From Nocardia colli (lineage in GTDB: Bacteria > Actinomycetota > Actinomycetes > Mycobacteriales > Mycobacteriaceae): a stretch of DNA of 64,000 nt. The position numbers and the translations under genes were made by a program. Below the pieces are notes generated by a model, which was not told where the DNA came from, ran no database searches, and saw only the letters and a list, made by a program, of their open reading frames with translations. Below are positions 23,771-32,027 of this stretch, one piece after another (positions within the stretch are counted from its first letter, which is position 1; every line of letters begins with the position of its first letter). The stretch spans positions 124,001 through 188,000 of the forward strand of contig NZ_VXLC01000016.1 of NCBI RefSeq assembly GCF_008704205.1, given 5' to 3'.

Positions 23771-24823
23771 ATGACCATTGCCACAAAGACATCCGAGGCC
23801 GAACCGGCCGCCGAGCCGAAGGGGCCGACGCTGATGCAGCGGATGGTCGTGCGGCCGGAGATCGGCGCCGCGCTCGGCGCGCTCCTCGTGTTCGTGTTCT
23901 TCTCGATCATCACCGATCGCTTCCTGAGCCCGCTGGGCGTCGCGACCTGGCTGGACGACTCGTCCACGCTCGGCATCATGGCGGTCGCGGTGGCGCTGTT
24001 GATGATCGGCGGTGAGTTCGACCTCTCGGCCGGTGTGATGACGGCGTCCACGGCGCTGGTCACCGCGCTGCTGGCGGTGCACGCGGGCTGGAACGTCTGG
24101 TTCGCGCTGCTGGCCTCACTGGTGCTCGCGCTGCTGGTCGGCGCGTTCAACGGGTGGCTCGTAATGCGCACCGGACTGCCGAGTTTCATCGTCACGCTCG
24201 GCACTTTCCTTGCGCTGCAAGGGCTGAACCTCGGCGTGACCAGGATGGTCACCGGAACCGTTCAGGTGTCGGGCATCCGGAGCGCGGACGGGTACAACTC
24301 GGCCGGTTGGGTGTTCGCCTCGACGCTGAACATCGGGGACGCGCGCATCCAAGCGTCGGTCATCTGGTGGATCGTGCTGACCGTGATCGCCTCGATCGTG
24401 CTGGTGCGCACCAGGTTCGGCAACTGGATCTTCGCGGTCGGCGGTGCGTTGCAGAACGCGCGGGCGGTCGGCGTGCCGGCCAATCGGACGAAGATCGTGC
24501 TCTTCATGACCACCGCGTTCGCCGGTTGGGTGGTCGGCTCGTGCAGCATCCTGCGGTTCGCCAGTGTGCAGGCGAATCAGGGTGTCGGGCTGGAGTTGCA
24601 CTACATCATCGCCGCGGTGGTCGGCGGCTGCCTGCTGACCGGTGGTTTCGGGTCGGCCGTGGGCGCCGCGATCGGTGCGCTCATCTTCGGCATGGCACGT
24701 CAGGGAATCGTGTTCGCGCGCTGGGACAGTGACTGGTTCATGCTGTTCCTCGGCGTGCTGCTGCTGGCGGCGGTGTTGGTCAACAACAGATTCCAGAAGC
24801 GAGCCGAGAGGGTACGCCGATGA
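23771..24823 (+). CDS. ABC transporter permease (RbsC type)
   Basis: The 350-residue protein begins with a cytoplasmic Glu/Pro-rich tail (1-30) and has about nine to ten hydrophobic helices. It includes LMIGGEFDLSAGVMTAS and RTGLPSFIVTLGTFLALQGLNLG, and VVGGCLLTGGFGSAVGAAIGALIFG near the C-terminus, all typical of ribose/inositol-type permeases. It would form a homodimeric channel with the downstream ATPase. Its last codons overlap the ATPase gene by 4 bp. Confidence 0.9.
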   Translation: MTIATKTSEAEPAAEPKGPTLMQRMVVRPEIGAALGALLVFVFFSIITDRFLSPLGVATWLDDSSTLGIMAVAVALLMIGGEFDLSAGVMTASTALVTALLAVHAGWNVWFALLASLVLALLVGAFNGWLVMRTGLPSFIVTLGTFLALQGLNLGVTRMVTGTVQVSGIRSADGYNSAGWVFASTLNIGDARIQASVIWWIVLTVIASIVLVRTRFGNWIFAVGGALQNARAVGVPANRTKIVLFMTTAFAGWVVGSCSILRFASVQANQGVGLELHYIIAAVVGGCLLTGGFGSAVGAAIGALIFGMARQGIVFARWDSDWFMLFLGVLLLAAVLVNNRFQKRAERVRR

Positions 24824-25599
24824 CAACTCCACTGATCGAGGCCGTTGGCATCGGAAAGAGTTACGGCGGTGTGGTCGCGCTGGAGGACGTCTCCACCGTG
24901 GTGAACGCCGGCCAGGTCACCTGCATCCTCGGCGACAACGGCGCGGGCAAGTCGACACTCATCAAGATCCTGGCCGGCGTGCATCAGCACGACCGCGGCG
25001 AGTTGCGGATCGACGGACAGCCGGTCCGATTGTCCTCGCCGCGTGCGGCTTTGGACCACGGCATCGCGACGGTCTATCAGGATCTGGCGGTGGTGCCGCT
25101 GATGAGCGTCTGGCGCAACTTCGTGCTCGGCTCGGAGCCGACCTCCGGACCCTTCCGGCTGCTCGACCGCCGCAAGGGACGGGAGATCGCGCGGAAAGGG
25201 CTGGCGGACATGGGCATCGAGATCCGCGACATGGAACAGCCGGTCGGCACGTTATCCGGCGGGCAACGGCAATGCGTCGCCATCGCCAGGGCCGTGCACT
25301 ACGGCGCGAAGGTGCTGATCCTGGACGAGCCGACCGCCGCGCTCGGCGTGAAGCAGGCCGGGGTGGTGCTGAAATACGTTGTCCAGGCCCGGGATCGTGG
25401 ACTCGGGGTCATCCTGATCACGCACAACCCGCACCACGCCTTCCCGGTCGGCGACCGATTCCTGCTGCTGAAACGCGGCACGGTGCTCGGCTCGTACGAG
25501 AAGGACGAGATCGATCTGCCGGAGCTCACGCGGCAGATGGCGGGCGGTGCCGAGCTGGACGCGTTGCAGCACGAGTTGCAGCGGGTCGTGTCGTCGTGA
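24820..25599 (+). CDS. ABC transporter ATPase (single nucleotide-binding domain)
   Basis: Walker A GDNGAGKST, Q-loop in TVYQDLAVVP, signature LSGGQRQ, Walker B VLILDEPTAAL and the switch His in LITHNPHHA are all present in 259 residues. Sugar importers with RbsC-type permeases usually carry a fused two-domain ATPase of about 500 residues; this one is a single-domain version that must dimerise. It overlaps the permease gene (ATGA) and the iolC gene (GTGA). Confidence 0.92.
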   Translation: MTTPLIEAVGIGKSYGGVVALEDVSTVVNAGQVTCILGDNGAGKSTLIKILAGVHQHDRGELRIDGQPVRLSSPRAALDHGIATVYQDLAVVPLMSVWRNFVLGSEPTSGPFRLLDRRKGREIARKGLADMGIEIRDMEQPVGTLSGGQRQCVAIARAVHYGAKVLILDEPTAALGVKQAGVVLKYVVQARDRGLGVILITHNPHHAFPVGDRFLLLKRGTVLGSYEKDEIDLPELTRQMAGGAELDALQHELQRVVSS

Positions 25600-26534
25600 C
25601 CGGTCTGGAAGCGTTGACCATCGGCCGCGTCGGCGTCGATCTCTATCCGCAGCAGAGCGGTGTCGGGCTCGCCGAGGTGGAGTCGTTCGCGAAGTTCTTG
25701 GGCGGCACCGCGACCAACGTCGCGGTCGCCGCCGCGCGACTCGGCCGGCGCAGCGCGGTGCTGACCAAGGTCGGCCAGGACGGCTTCGGTGACTACGTGC
25801 GAACGGCGTTGGCGGACTTCGGCGTATCGCCCGACTATGTCGGGACCGCGCCGGAACTCCTGACGCCGGTGGTCTTTTGCGAGTTGAAGCCGCCCGCCGA
25901 CCCGCCGCTGCTGTTCTATCGCGCGCCCATCGCGCCGGACCTCACCCTCACCGAGGACGAGGTGCCGTGGGACGTTGTGGATTCGGTTCCGCTGCTGTGG
26001 GTTACCGGCACCGGCGTGAGCGCCGAACCCGGGCGCAGCACCCAGCGCCGGATTCTCGAACGGCGTGACCGGCGCGGGCACACCGTGCTCGACCTGGACT
26101 ACCGGCCGATGTTCTGGCCGGATGTCGAGACCGCGCGCGCCGAGATCGGCTGGATGGTCGACCACGTCAACGTCGTCGTCGGCAACCGCACCGAGGTCCA
26201 AGTCGCGGTGGGCACAGCCGATCCCGACGAGGCGGCCGACCGGCTGCTGGCTCGCGGCGTCCGGCTCGCGGTGATCAAACGCGGCGCCGAGGGCGTGCTG
26301 GTCGCCACCGAGTACGAGCGGTGGACGGTGCCACCGTGCCGAGTCGAGGTGGTCTGCGGGCTCGGGGCGGGAGATGGCTTCGGCGGCGCGCTGATTCACG
26401 GCCTGCTCTCGGACTGGGATCCGCATCGCATCGCCACCTACGCCAACGCCGCGGGCGCACTCGTGGCGTCGCGGCTGGCGTGCGCCGATGCCATGCCGAC
26501 GGACTCGGAGATCGAAGAACTACTGTGCCGCTGA
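25596..26534 (+). CDS. iolC: 5-dehydro-2-deoxygluconokinase, PfkB family
   Basis: IolC phosphorylates 5-dehydro-2-deoxygluconate in inositol breakdown. The 312-residue protein has PfkB signatures: LTIGRVGVDLYPQQSGVGL at the start, FLGGTATNVAVAAARLG near residue 33, and the catalytic-Asp motif CGLGAGDGFGGALIHGL near the C-terminus. The start GTG overlaps the ATPase stop (GTGA), so it is translationally coupled. Position between transporter and aldolase-like gene supports IolC over other sugar kinases. Confidence 0.85.
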   Translation: MTGLEALTIGRVGVDLYPQQSGVGLAEVESFAKFLGGTATNVAVAAARLGRRSAVLTKVGQDGFGDYVRTALADFGVSPDYVGTAPELLTPVVFCELKPPADPPLLFYRAPIAPDLTLTEDEVPWDVVDSVPLLWVTGTGVSAEPGRSTQRRILERRDRRGHTVLDLDYRPMFWPDVETARAEIGWMVDHVNVVVGNRTEVQVAVGTADPDEAADRLLARGVRLAVIKRGAEGVLVATEYERWTVPPCRVEVVCGLGAGDGFGGALIHGLLSDWDPHRIATYANAAGALVASRLACADAMPTDSEIEELLCR

Positions 26535-26569
26535 ACGCGGTGCGCCCATCTGGAATCGGAGGAACTACC

Positions 26570-27463
26570 GTGCATTTGACCGACGAACGCTGGCGTGAGC
26601 TACTGCGCGTCCGCGCGACGGACCCGGCGGCGGTCGAGCGGGCATATGCGAAACGAGTCCGTCGCCCGAACCTGTTGGCGGACAAGGACACCCTGTTCCT
26701 GATCGCCGCGGACCACCCAGCCCGGGGCGCCCTCGGCGTCGGCTCGGACCTGACCGCGATGGCGGACCGGCGCGCGCTGCTGGAGCGGCTGCTGATCGCG
26801 CTGGCCCACCCTGACGTCGACGGCGTGCTCGGCTCCCCGGACGTGGTCGAGGAGCTGCTGCTGCTGGACGCGCTGGACGACAAGGTGGTCATCGGCTCGA
26901 TGAACCGCGGCGGACTGGCCGGCGCGGAGTGGGAGATCGACGACCGCTTCACCGGCTACGACGCGGACTCGCTCGCCCGATTCCGGCTCGACGGCGGCAA
27001 AATGCTGCTGCGCCTGGTGGATTCGGACGCGGGCACGGTGCCGACCTTGCAGGCGTGCGCGCAAGCGGTGTCCGAACTCGCGGCGAACGGACTCATGGCG
27101 ATGGTCGAGCCGCTGCCGTACCACCGCGACGAATCCGGTGCCCTGGTCATGAGCAAGGATGCGGCCGCCCTGTCGCGTGCGATCACGGTCGCTTCCGGCC
27201 TCGGCGTCACCTCCGCCTACACCTGGCTGAAGATCCCTGCCCCGGAGGACATTTCGGTGCTCGACGCCACCACCCTGCCGGTCGTCGTCCTCGGCGGCGC
27301 ACCCTCGGGCGACCAGGTCGCCGACGTGGCGTACTGGGACGGCGCCCTCGGCCACGACGTGGTCCGCGGCCTGGTGGTCGGCCGCACGCTGCTCTACCCG
27401 CACGACGGCGACGTCGGCGCGGCGGTCGACGCGGCGGCCAAGATGCTGAAGGAGACCCGATGA
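26570..27463 (+). CDS. Cgl0159-family (beta/alpha)8 aldolase-like protein
   Basis: GTG 26570 follows CGGAGGAAC and gives 297 residues. The sequence contains LFLIAADHPARGALGVG, LPYHRDESGALVMSKDAAALSRAI and LKIPAPEDISVL, which fit a class I aldolase-type barrel of the kind I recall next to iolC in Corynebacterium. It probably performs the IolJ step, splitting 2-deoxy-5-keto-gluconate 6-phosphate into dihydroxyacetone phosphate and malonate semialdehyde. This assignment rests mostly on context. The final residues AAAKMLKETR and the ATGA stop/start are echoed in the repeat array that follows. Confidence 0.75.
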   Translation: MHLTDERWRELLRVRATDPAAVERAYAKRVRRPNLLADKDTLFLIAADHPARGALGVGSDLTAMADRRALLERLLIALAHPDVDGVLGSPDVVEELLLLDALDDKVVIGSMNRGGLAGAEWEIDDRFTGYDADSLARFRLDGGKMLLRLVDSDAGTVPTLQACAQAVSELAANGLMAMVEPLPYHRDESGALVMSKDAAALSRAITVASGLGVTSAYTWLKIPAPEDISVLDATTLPVVVLGGAPSGDQVADVAYWDGALGHDVVRGLVVGRTLLYPHDGDVGAAVDAAAKMLKETR

Positions 27464-27765
27464 GCCGCGGAAACCTCCTCGACTGTGCGCTGTTCCGTAG
27501 GAGCGACGCGCACGGATTGTCTTCGCGCGCACGAACTCGCCGACGAACTCGTTCGCGGCGCACGATGATGCGCGCTCCGTTCGAGGGGCCACGCGCGGAC
27601 CGGGGAATCCGGTCTGCCGCTGGCATGCGGCGCGCTGGGCGGCAGCGGCGCACGAATCATCTTGGCGCGCGGGGCGCTGGTAGTTGTGTGCGCTCGGTGC
27701 GAAGTCGGACGCGACGGCCAGCAGGTACGAACAGAGCGGCTGTCAGGATGAAGGAGGGCCGATGA
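27460..27765 (+). CDS. Small repeat-peptide ORF 1 (Arg-rich)
   Basis: The ATG overlaps the stop of the aldolase-like gene (ATGA) and the frame encodes 101 residues, starting MSRGNLLDCALFRRSDAHGL and very rich in Arg. It contains two repeat units; the second (from residue 62, RQRRTNHLGARGAGSCVRSV) aligns well with almost all of the next ORF. It ends RMKEGR and its TGA overlaps the next ATG. No family is known to me. Its frame behaves as coding (see the array finding), but expression is unproven. Confidence 0.45.
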   Translation: MSRGNLLDCALFRRSDAHGLSSRARTRRRTRSRRTMMRAPFEGPRADRGIRSAAGMRRAGRQRRTNHLGARGAGSCVRSVRSRTRRPAGTNRAAVRMKEGR

Positions 27766-27929
27766 GCCGAGGTCGGCCAGCGAACGTCAGCGGTGATCAG
27801 CTACTGCGCACAGATCATCATGGTGCGCACAAAGCTGCTGGCAATTGTGTGCACGTGGCGCGAATTCATGCGCGGCGGCCCGCGAATACCGACGTCGTGG
27901 CCGGCGGGATGTTGAAGGAGGGGCGATGA
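27762..27929 (+). CDS. Small repeat-peptide ORF 2
   Basis: A 55-residue frame, beginning MSRGRPANVSGDQLLRTDHH and ending GGMLKEGR, overlaps its neighbours by ATGA on both sides. The first 24 residues match those of the next ORF at 17 positions. GGAG is present just before the start. It contains one repeat unit, LLRTDHHGAHKAAGNCV. Function unknown. Confidence 0.5.
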   Translation: MSRGRPANVSGDQLLRTDHHGAHKAAGNCVHVARIHARRPANTDVVAGGMLKEGR

Positions 27930-28270
27930 GTCGTGGTCACCGAACGAACGTGAGCGGTGGTCGCTTGCTGCGCACGGATCATTACGGCGCGCACGGAACA
28001 GTTACCAATATCTTGCGCTCGGGGCGATTTCGTGCGCAGCGCGCCCTGGTATGTGGGCCGCACGACGGCGGCGGGGAGAGGCGCACCGTGCGTGCGCGCG
28101 GAGATGGCGCCGGTGAAGTTCGCGGTCTGCCGCGTACGAATTGTTCTGCTGCGCAGGGTTTTGCCCGTGGTTATGTGCGCGCGGGGCGGAGTTGTGCGTT
28201 GCGAGCGGGGGATGTGCGTATCGCGGCGGCCGGTTCCGGGGCGATCGGCCGACACGGGAGCGTGCGATGA
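27926..28270 (+). CDS. Small repeat-peptide ORF 3
   Basis: This 114-residue frame starts MSRGHRTNVSGGRLLRTDHY, preceded by GAAGGAGGGG. It contains two repeat units (from residues 13 and about 67; the second reads LPRTNCSAAQGFARGYVRAG). Its TGA overlaps the ATG of iolB (28267-28270). The product is basic, Gly/Arg/Ala-rich with several Cys, and matches no family I recognise. Confidence 0.5.
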   Translation: MSRGHRTNVSGGRLLRTDHYGAHGTVTNILRSGRFRAQRALVCGPHDGGGERRTVRARGDGAGEVRGLPRTNCSAAQGFARGYVRAGRSCALRAGDVRIAAAGSGAIGRHGSVR

Positions 28271-29154
28271 AGCTGCATCGGCCTGCTGGAACGCTGCGTG
28301 CGGGCGGCGATCCGATCCACCTCGGCCCGGAAGACGCCGGGTGGACCTACACCGGCTTGCGTGTCCTGAACCTTCGTGCCGGTGAAACCAGAGACATCGA
28401 GACCGGCGAGTTCGAAGCGTTCGTCCTTCCGCTGGCTGGGTCTTGCACCGTCCGCGTCGACGGCATGACGTTCGAATTGTCCGGCCGCGACTCGGTTTTC
28501 ACCCGGGTGACCGACTTCGCCTACATCCCACGTGATGCGACCGTCGAACTGACGGCCAGCAGCAACCTGGAGCTCGCCCTCCCCATGGCCCGCTGCACGA
28601 ACCGTCTCGACCCGAAATACGGTCCCGCAGAACAGGTCCCGGTCGACATCCGCGGCGCGGGACAAGCCACCCGTCAGGTCACCAACTTCGGTGTTCCCGG
28701 CGTCTGGGACCACGCCGACAAACTCAACGCCTGCGAACTGATTACCCCGGACGGCAATTGGTCCTCCTACCCGCCGCACAAGCATGACGCGGCGAGCGAC
28801 TGCGAGGTCGTCAACGAGGAGATCTACTACTTCCGCATCGCCGGACGAGACGGGATCACTCCGTCACGTGACGGATTCGGAATGCATCGCACGTACACCG
28901 CGGACGGTGCACTCGATGAAAACGTCGCGGTTCGGGACGGCGATGTTTTCCTGGTCCCGCAGGGCTATCACGGTCCGTGCATCGCCGCCCCGGGCTACCC
29001 GATGTACTACCTCAACGTGCTCGCGGGCCCCGCCGCGGAACGTTCGATGGCCTTCTGCGACGACCCGGCGCACAGCTGGGTGCGCGGCACCTGGGACGAC
29101 GAACCCCGTGATCCCCGCTGCCCGGTCACCAACCACGAAGGACGGCTCCGATGA
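28267..29154 (+). CDS. iolB: 5-deoxy-glucuronate isomerase
   Basis: IolB converts 5-deoxy-D-glucuronate to 5-dehydro-2-deoxygluconate, the substrate of IolC. The 295-residue bicupin has GDPIHLGPEDAGWTYTGLRVLNL at the start and the metal-binding WSSYPPHKHDAASDCEVVNEE in the second half, followed by FLVPQGYHGPCIAAPGYPMYYLNVLAGP. The start codon overlaps the last repeat ORF; its end overlaps iolD by 4 bp. Confidence 0.93.
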   Translation: MKLHRPAGTLRAGGDPIHLGPEDAGWTYTGLRVLNLRAGETRDIETGEFEAFVLPLAGSCTVRVDGMTFELSGRDSVFTRVTDFAYIPRDATVELTASSNLELALPMARCTNRLDPKYGPAEQVPVDIRGAGQATRQVTNFGVPGVWDHADKLNACELITPDGNWSSYPPHKHDAASDCEVVNEEIYYFRIAGRDGITPSRDGFGMHRTYTADGALDENVAVRDGDVFLVPQGYHGPCIAAPGYPMYYLNVLAGPAAERSMAFCDDPAHSWVRGTWDDEPRDPRCPVTNHEGRLR

Positions 29155-30992
29155 AATTGACCGCGGCGCAGGCGCTGGTGGCCTGGCTGGTCGCCCAGCG
29201 CTCGGAAACCCTCGACGGCCGCGAAGTGCCGCTTTTCCCTGCGGTTTTCGGCATCTTCGGGCACGGCAACGTGCTCGGCCTCGGCACCGCCCTGCACGAG
29301 CGACGCGACGTGATCCCGGTCTGGCGCGGGCACACCGAGCAGGGCATGGCCCTCGCCGCCGTCGGTTACGCCAAGGCGACCCATCGCCGCCAGATCGGCG
29401 TCGCCACCTCCTCGATCGGCCCCGGCGCGCTGAACATGGTGACCGCCGCCGGCGTCGCGCACGCGAATCGCCTTCCGCTGCTGTTGCTTCCGGGCGACAC
29501 CTTCACCACCCGCGCACCCGACCCGGTGCTGCAACAGGTCGAGCATTTCGGCGACGCCACCGCCACGGTCAACGACGCGTTCCGCGCGGTGAGCCGCTAC
29601 TTCGATCGGATCACCCGCCCCGAGCAGCTGATTTCCACACTGCCCCAAGCGGTCCGGGTGCTCACGGACCCGGCCGAGACCGGTCCGGTCACGCTCGCCC
29701 TGCCGCAAGACGTCCAGGCCGAGACCTACGACTTCCCCGACGCCCTGTTCGAGCCGGTCGTCCACCGCATCCTGCGCCCCCGCGCCGACGAACGCTCGTT
29801 GGCCGACGCCGAAGCGGCGCTGCGCAACTCGGCGCGGCCGCTGCTGGTCCTCGGCGGCGGCGTCCGCTACTCGGGCGCGGGCAGGACCACGCTCGAATTC
29901 GCTGAGCGCCATGGCATTCCGGTCGTCGAGACCACCGCGGGCCGCACCTTGGTACCGCACGTGCATCCCCTCTACGCCGGTCCGCTCGGCGTCACCGGCT
30001 CGACCTCGGCCAACGCACTCGCCGCCGAAGCGGACCTCGTCCTCGCCGTCGGCACCCGCTTGCAGGACTTCACCACTGCCTCGTGGACCGTCTTCGCGCC
30101 GGAGGTCCGCCTCGTCACGATCAACGCCGCCCGCTTCGACGCGGTCAAACACGGCGCCCTCGCGGTCGTCGGCGACGCCGACGCAACGGTCCGCGACCTG
30201 GCCGAACGCACAAAGCAATGGCAGGTCGACCCCGAATGGACGGCCCGCGCCGCCGCCGAACGCAGCACCTGGGACGCCCACATCGACAAGCTGCGCGCCC
30301 ACACCCTCGGCACCCCCAGCTACGCCCAGGTCGTCGGCCTGGTCAACGAGCTCAGCGGACCGAACGACTACATGATGACCGCCTCCGGCGGCATGCCCGG
30401 CGAACTCGTCGGCGGCTGGCGCGCGACCGGCGGCGCGCCGACCATGGACGTCGAGTACGGATTCTCTTGCATGGGTTACGAACTCGCGGGAGCGTGGGGC
30501 GCGGCCATGGCGCACACCGACGGCCTGGTCACCACGATGCTCGGCGACGGCTCCTACCTGATGTTGAACTCCGAACTGTTTTCCGCAGCCTTCGCCGGCC
30601 ACCCGTTGGTCGCGGTGGTCTGCGACAACGACGGTTACGCGGTGATCGCCCGCCTGCAAGAGGGTCAGGGCGGCGCACCGTTCAACAACTTCTACGCCGA
30701 CTGCCGCAGCGCGCACGACGAACCGCCCCGGGTGGACTTCGCCGCCCACGCCCGCGCCCTGGGCTGTGCCGTCTTCACCGCCACCGACCTGGCCGAATTC
30801 CGCGCCGCCTACGCCGCCGCGCGCGACACCGCGGTCCGTGAGTCCCGCCCGGCCGTGCTGGTGATCCGCACCCAGCCGTCGTCCTGGACCGAGGCGGGCG
30901 CCTGGTGGGAGGTCGGCGTGCCGGAGCATCTGTCCGGGCACACCGCGCACGCCGAGGCGAAACCACACCAGTTGCGCTATTTGCAACATTGA
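29151..30992 (+). CDS. iolD: 3D-(3,5/4)-trihydroxycyclohexane-1,2-dione hydrolase
   Basis: IolD is a thiamine-diphosphate enzyme that opens the ring of the trihydroxycyclohexanedione made by IolE. The 613-residue protein has the catalytic Glu in WRGHTEQGMALAAVGYAKA (about residue 64) and the ThDP/Mg motif LGDGSYLMLNSELFSAAFAGHPLVAVVCDNDGY near residues 465-497. The start overlaps iolB (ATGA). It is the last gene of the operon. No iolA homologue follows; that step must be encoded elsewhere. Confidence 0.93.
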   Translation: MKLTAAQALVAWLVAQRSETLDGREVPLFPAVFGIFGHGNVLGLGTALHERRDVIPVWRGHTEQGMALAAVGYAKATHRRQIGVATSSIGPGALNMVTAAGVAHANRLPLLLLPGDTFTTRAPDPVLQQVEHFGDATATVNDAFRAVSRYFDRITRPEQLISTLPQAVRVLTDPAETGPVTLALPQDVQAETYDFPDALFEPVVHRILRPRADERSLADAEAALRNSARPLLVLGGGVRYSGAGRTTLEFAERHGIPVVETTAGRTLVPHVHPLYAGPLGVTGSTSANALAAEADLVLAVGTRLQDFTTASWTVFAPEVRLVTINAARFDAVKHGALAVVGDADATVRDLAERTKQWQVDPEWTARAAAERSTWDAHIDKLRAHTLGTPSYAQVVGLVNELSGPNDYMMTASGGMPGELVGGWRATGGAPTMDVEYGFSCMGYELAGAWGAAMAHTDGLVTTMLGDGSYLMLNSELFSAAFAGHPLVAVVCDNDGYAVIARLQEGQGGAPFNNFYADCRSAHDEPPRVDFAAHARALGCAVFTATDLAEFRAAYAAARDTAVRESRPAVLVIRTQPSSWTEAGAWWEVGVPEHLSGHTAHAEAKPHQLRYLQH

Positions 30993-31176
30993 ACTCGAGG
31001 TGAAACAAGGTGCTGCGCTACTCGGCGGAAAGTCGTAGGATGACTTAACGGCGCATCGGGGCGCTGGTAGCGATGGCCCTTGCGGCACAAGATAACTGGG
31101 ACTCGACCGAGTATCGGTGACCAGTTGCGTCGAGAAGGGGAAGGCCTGTGCGGACCGAGGCGAGCAGAGCGGGCCG

Positions 31177-31605
31177 GTGACCCTCAACCGGGTCGACCAC
31201 ACCGCGTTGGCGCTGTGGGCGGCGGATTGCGCCGAACGCGTGCTGCCGCTGTTCGAGCGTGCGCGACCGGATGATCTACGACCGGCCGCGGCGATCGAGG
31301 CGGCCCGCGCCTGGGTGCGCGGCGACCTGACGATGCCCGAGGCGCGCAGGGCCGCCTTCGCCGCCCATGATTCCGCTCGCGAGACCACCGGCGCGGCTAC
31401 TTTCGCCGCGCGGTCGGCCGGGCACGCCGCCGCGACCGCCCATGTGGCGGGTCACGCGGTGCACGCCGCGAACTACGCGATGCAGGCGGTACAGGCGGAT
31501 TCGTCGGAGGGGGACGACGAGCGCGCCTGGCAAGAAGCTCAGGTACCGGCACGACTGATTCGGGTGGTTTTCCCGGATCGGGGCCTGTCAGAGCAGGGGA
31601 GGTGA
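31177..31605 (+). CDS. Imm5-like putative immunity protein
   Basis: The helical, Ala-rich protein contains TALALWAADCAERVLPLFERARPDDLRPAAAIEAARAW, then a series of histidine-spaced helices (AARSAGHAAATAHVAGHAVHAANYAMQAVQA) and a final WQ element. This matches a family annotated as putative immunity protein (Imm5-like), found near polymorphic toxins. No toxin or secretion gene is adjacent, so it is an orphan here. The GTG at 31177 gives 142 residues; an in-frame GTG at 31117 would add 20. Confidence 0.6.
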   Translation: MTLNRVDHTALALWAADCAERVLPLFERARPDDLRPAAAIEAARAWVRGDLTMPEARRAAFAAHDSARETTGAATFAARSAGHAAATAHVAGHAVHAANYAMQAVQADSSEGDDERAWQEAQVPARLIRVVFPDRGLSEQGR

Positions 31606-31748
31606 AGGCGACAACCCCCTAGTCAGCGTTGTTTTGCTCACAGTTGACCGGGGAAGAAGTGGAGAAATTCGTCGGATCATGGCATCGTTGATCTCGAGAC
31701 CAGGCCATTCCATTTGGCAGAATCTGGCTCGTCTACAGAAAGTATGAA

Positions 31749-31952
31749 ATGGCTCAGGGCATTGTGAAGTGGTTCAACAGCGAGAAGGGCTTCGGCTTCA
31801 TCGCGCAAGACGGCGGAGGCCCCGACGTCTTCGTGCATTACTCGGCCGTCAGCGGCGCGGGTTTCCGGTCCCTCGATGAGGGGCAGCGCGTGGAGTTCGA
31901 GATCGGCCAGGGCCAGAAGGGCCCGCAGGCGCAGGACGTTCGCGTTCTCTGA
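31749..31952 (+). CDS. cspA: Cold-shock protein
   Basis: This 67-residue OB-fold protein binds single-stranded nucleic acid and unwinds RNA structure at low temperature or in growth. RNP1 (KGFGFI) and RNP2 (VFVHY) are intact in VKWFNSEKGFGFIAQDGGGPDVFVHYSAV. A spacer of over 140 bases precedes it and could form a regulatory 5' leader as in other csp genes. A strong terminator follows. Confidence 0.96.
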   Translation: MAQGIVKWFNSEKGFGFIAQDGGGPDVFVHYSAVSGAGFRSLDEGQRVEFEIGQGQKGPQAQDVRVL

Positions 31953-31975
31953 TCTGATCGCTCCTAAGCTTTCGG

Positions 31976-32006
31976 AAGGCCCCGCACCGGTCAGGTGCGG
32001 GGCCTT
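31976..32006 (+). terminator. Terminator of the cold-shock gene
   Basis: AAGGCCCCGCACC (31976-31988) pairs perfectly with 31994-32006 around GGTCA, followed by TCCCCCTTTT. It also lies just past the end of the convergent reductase gene. Confidence 0.9.
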
Positions 32007-32027
32007 TCCCCCTTTTCTGGGGAGTGC

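Larger units (their letters stand above)
27460..28266 (+). repeat. Array of five ~160-bp imperfect tandem repeats inside the iol operon
   Basis: Recurring units begin near 27487, 27643, 27798, 27962 and 28124, that is at intervals of 156, 155, 164 and 162 bp. The DNA core is like TGCGCACGGATCATTACGGC followed by further GCGCAC-type blocks. Three copies of a junction motif, ATGNTGAAGGAG...CGATGAGYCG (one lacking three bases), occur at the end of the aldolase-like gene, near 27748 and near 27910. The array exactly fills the space between the aldolase-like gene and iolB. The first 72 nt of the second and third small ORFs are about 75% identical. Confidence 0.75.

Noticed and set aside
27460..28266. 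Array considered as a CRISPR or a simple minisatellite
   Set aside because: Units are long (~160 bp), diverged along their whole length and keep a reading frame, unlike constant repeats with unique spacers.
29007..31388. 793-codon open frame on the minus strand opposite iolD
   Set aside because: It is antisense to iolD and the Imm5-like gene, of biased composition, and has no recognisable feature.
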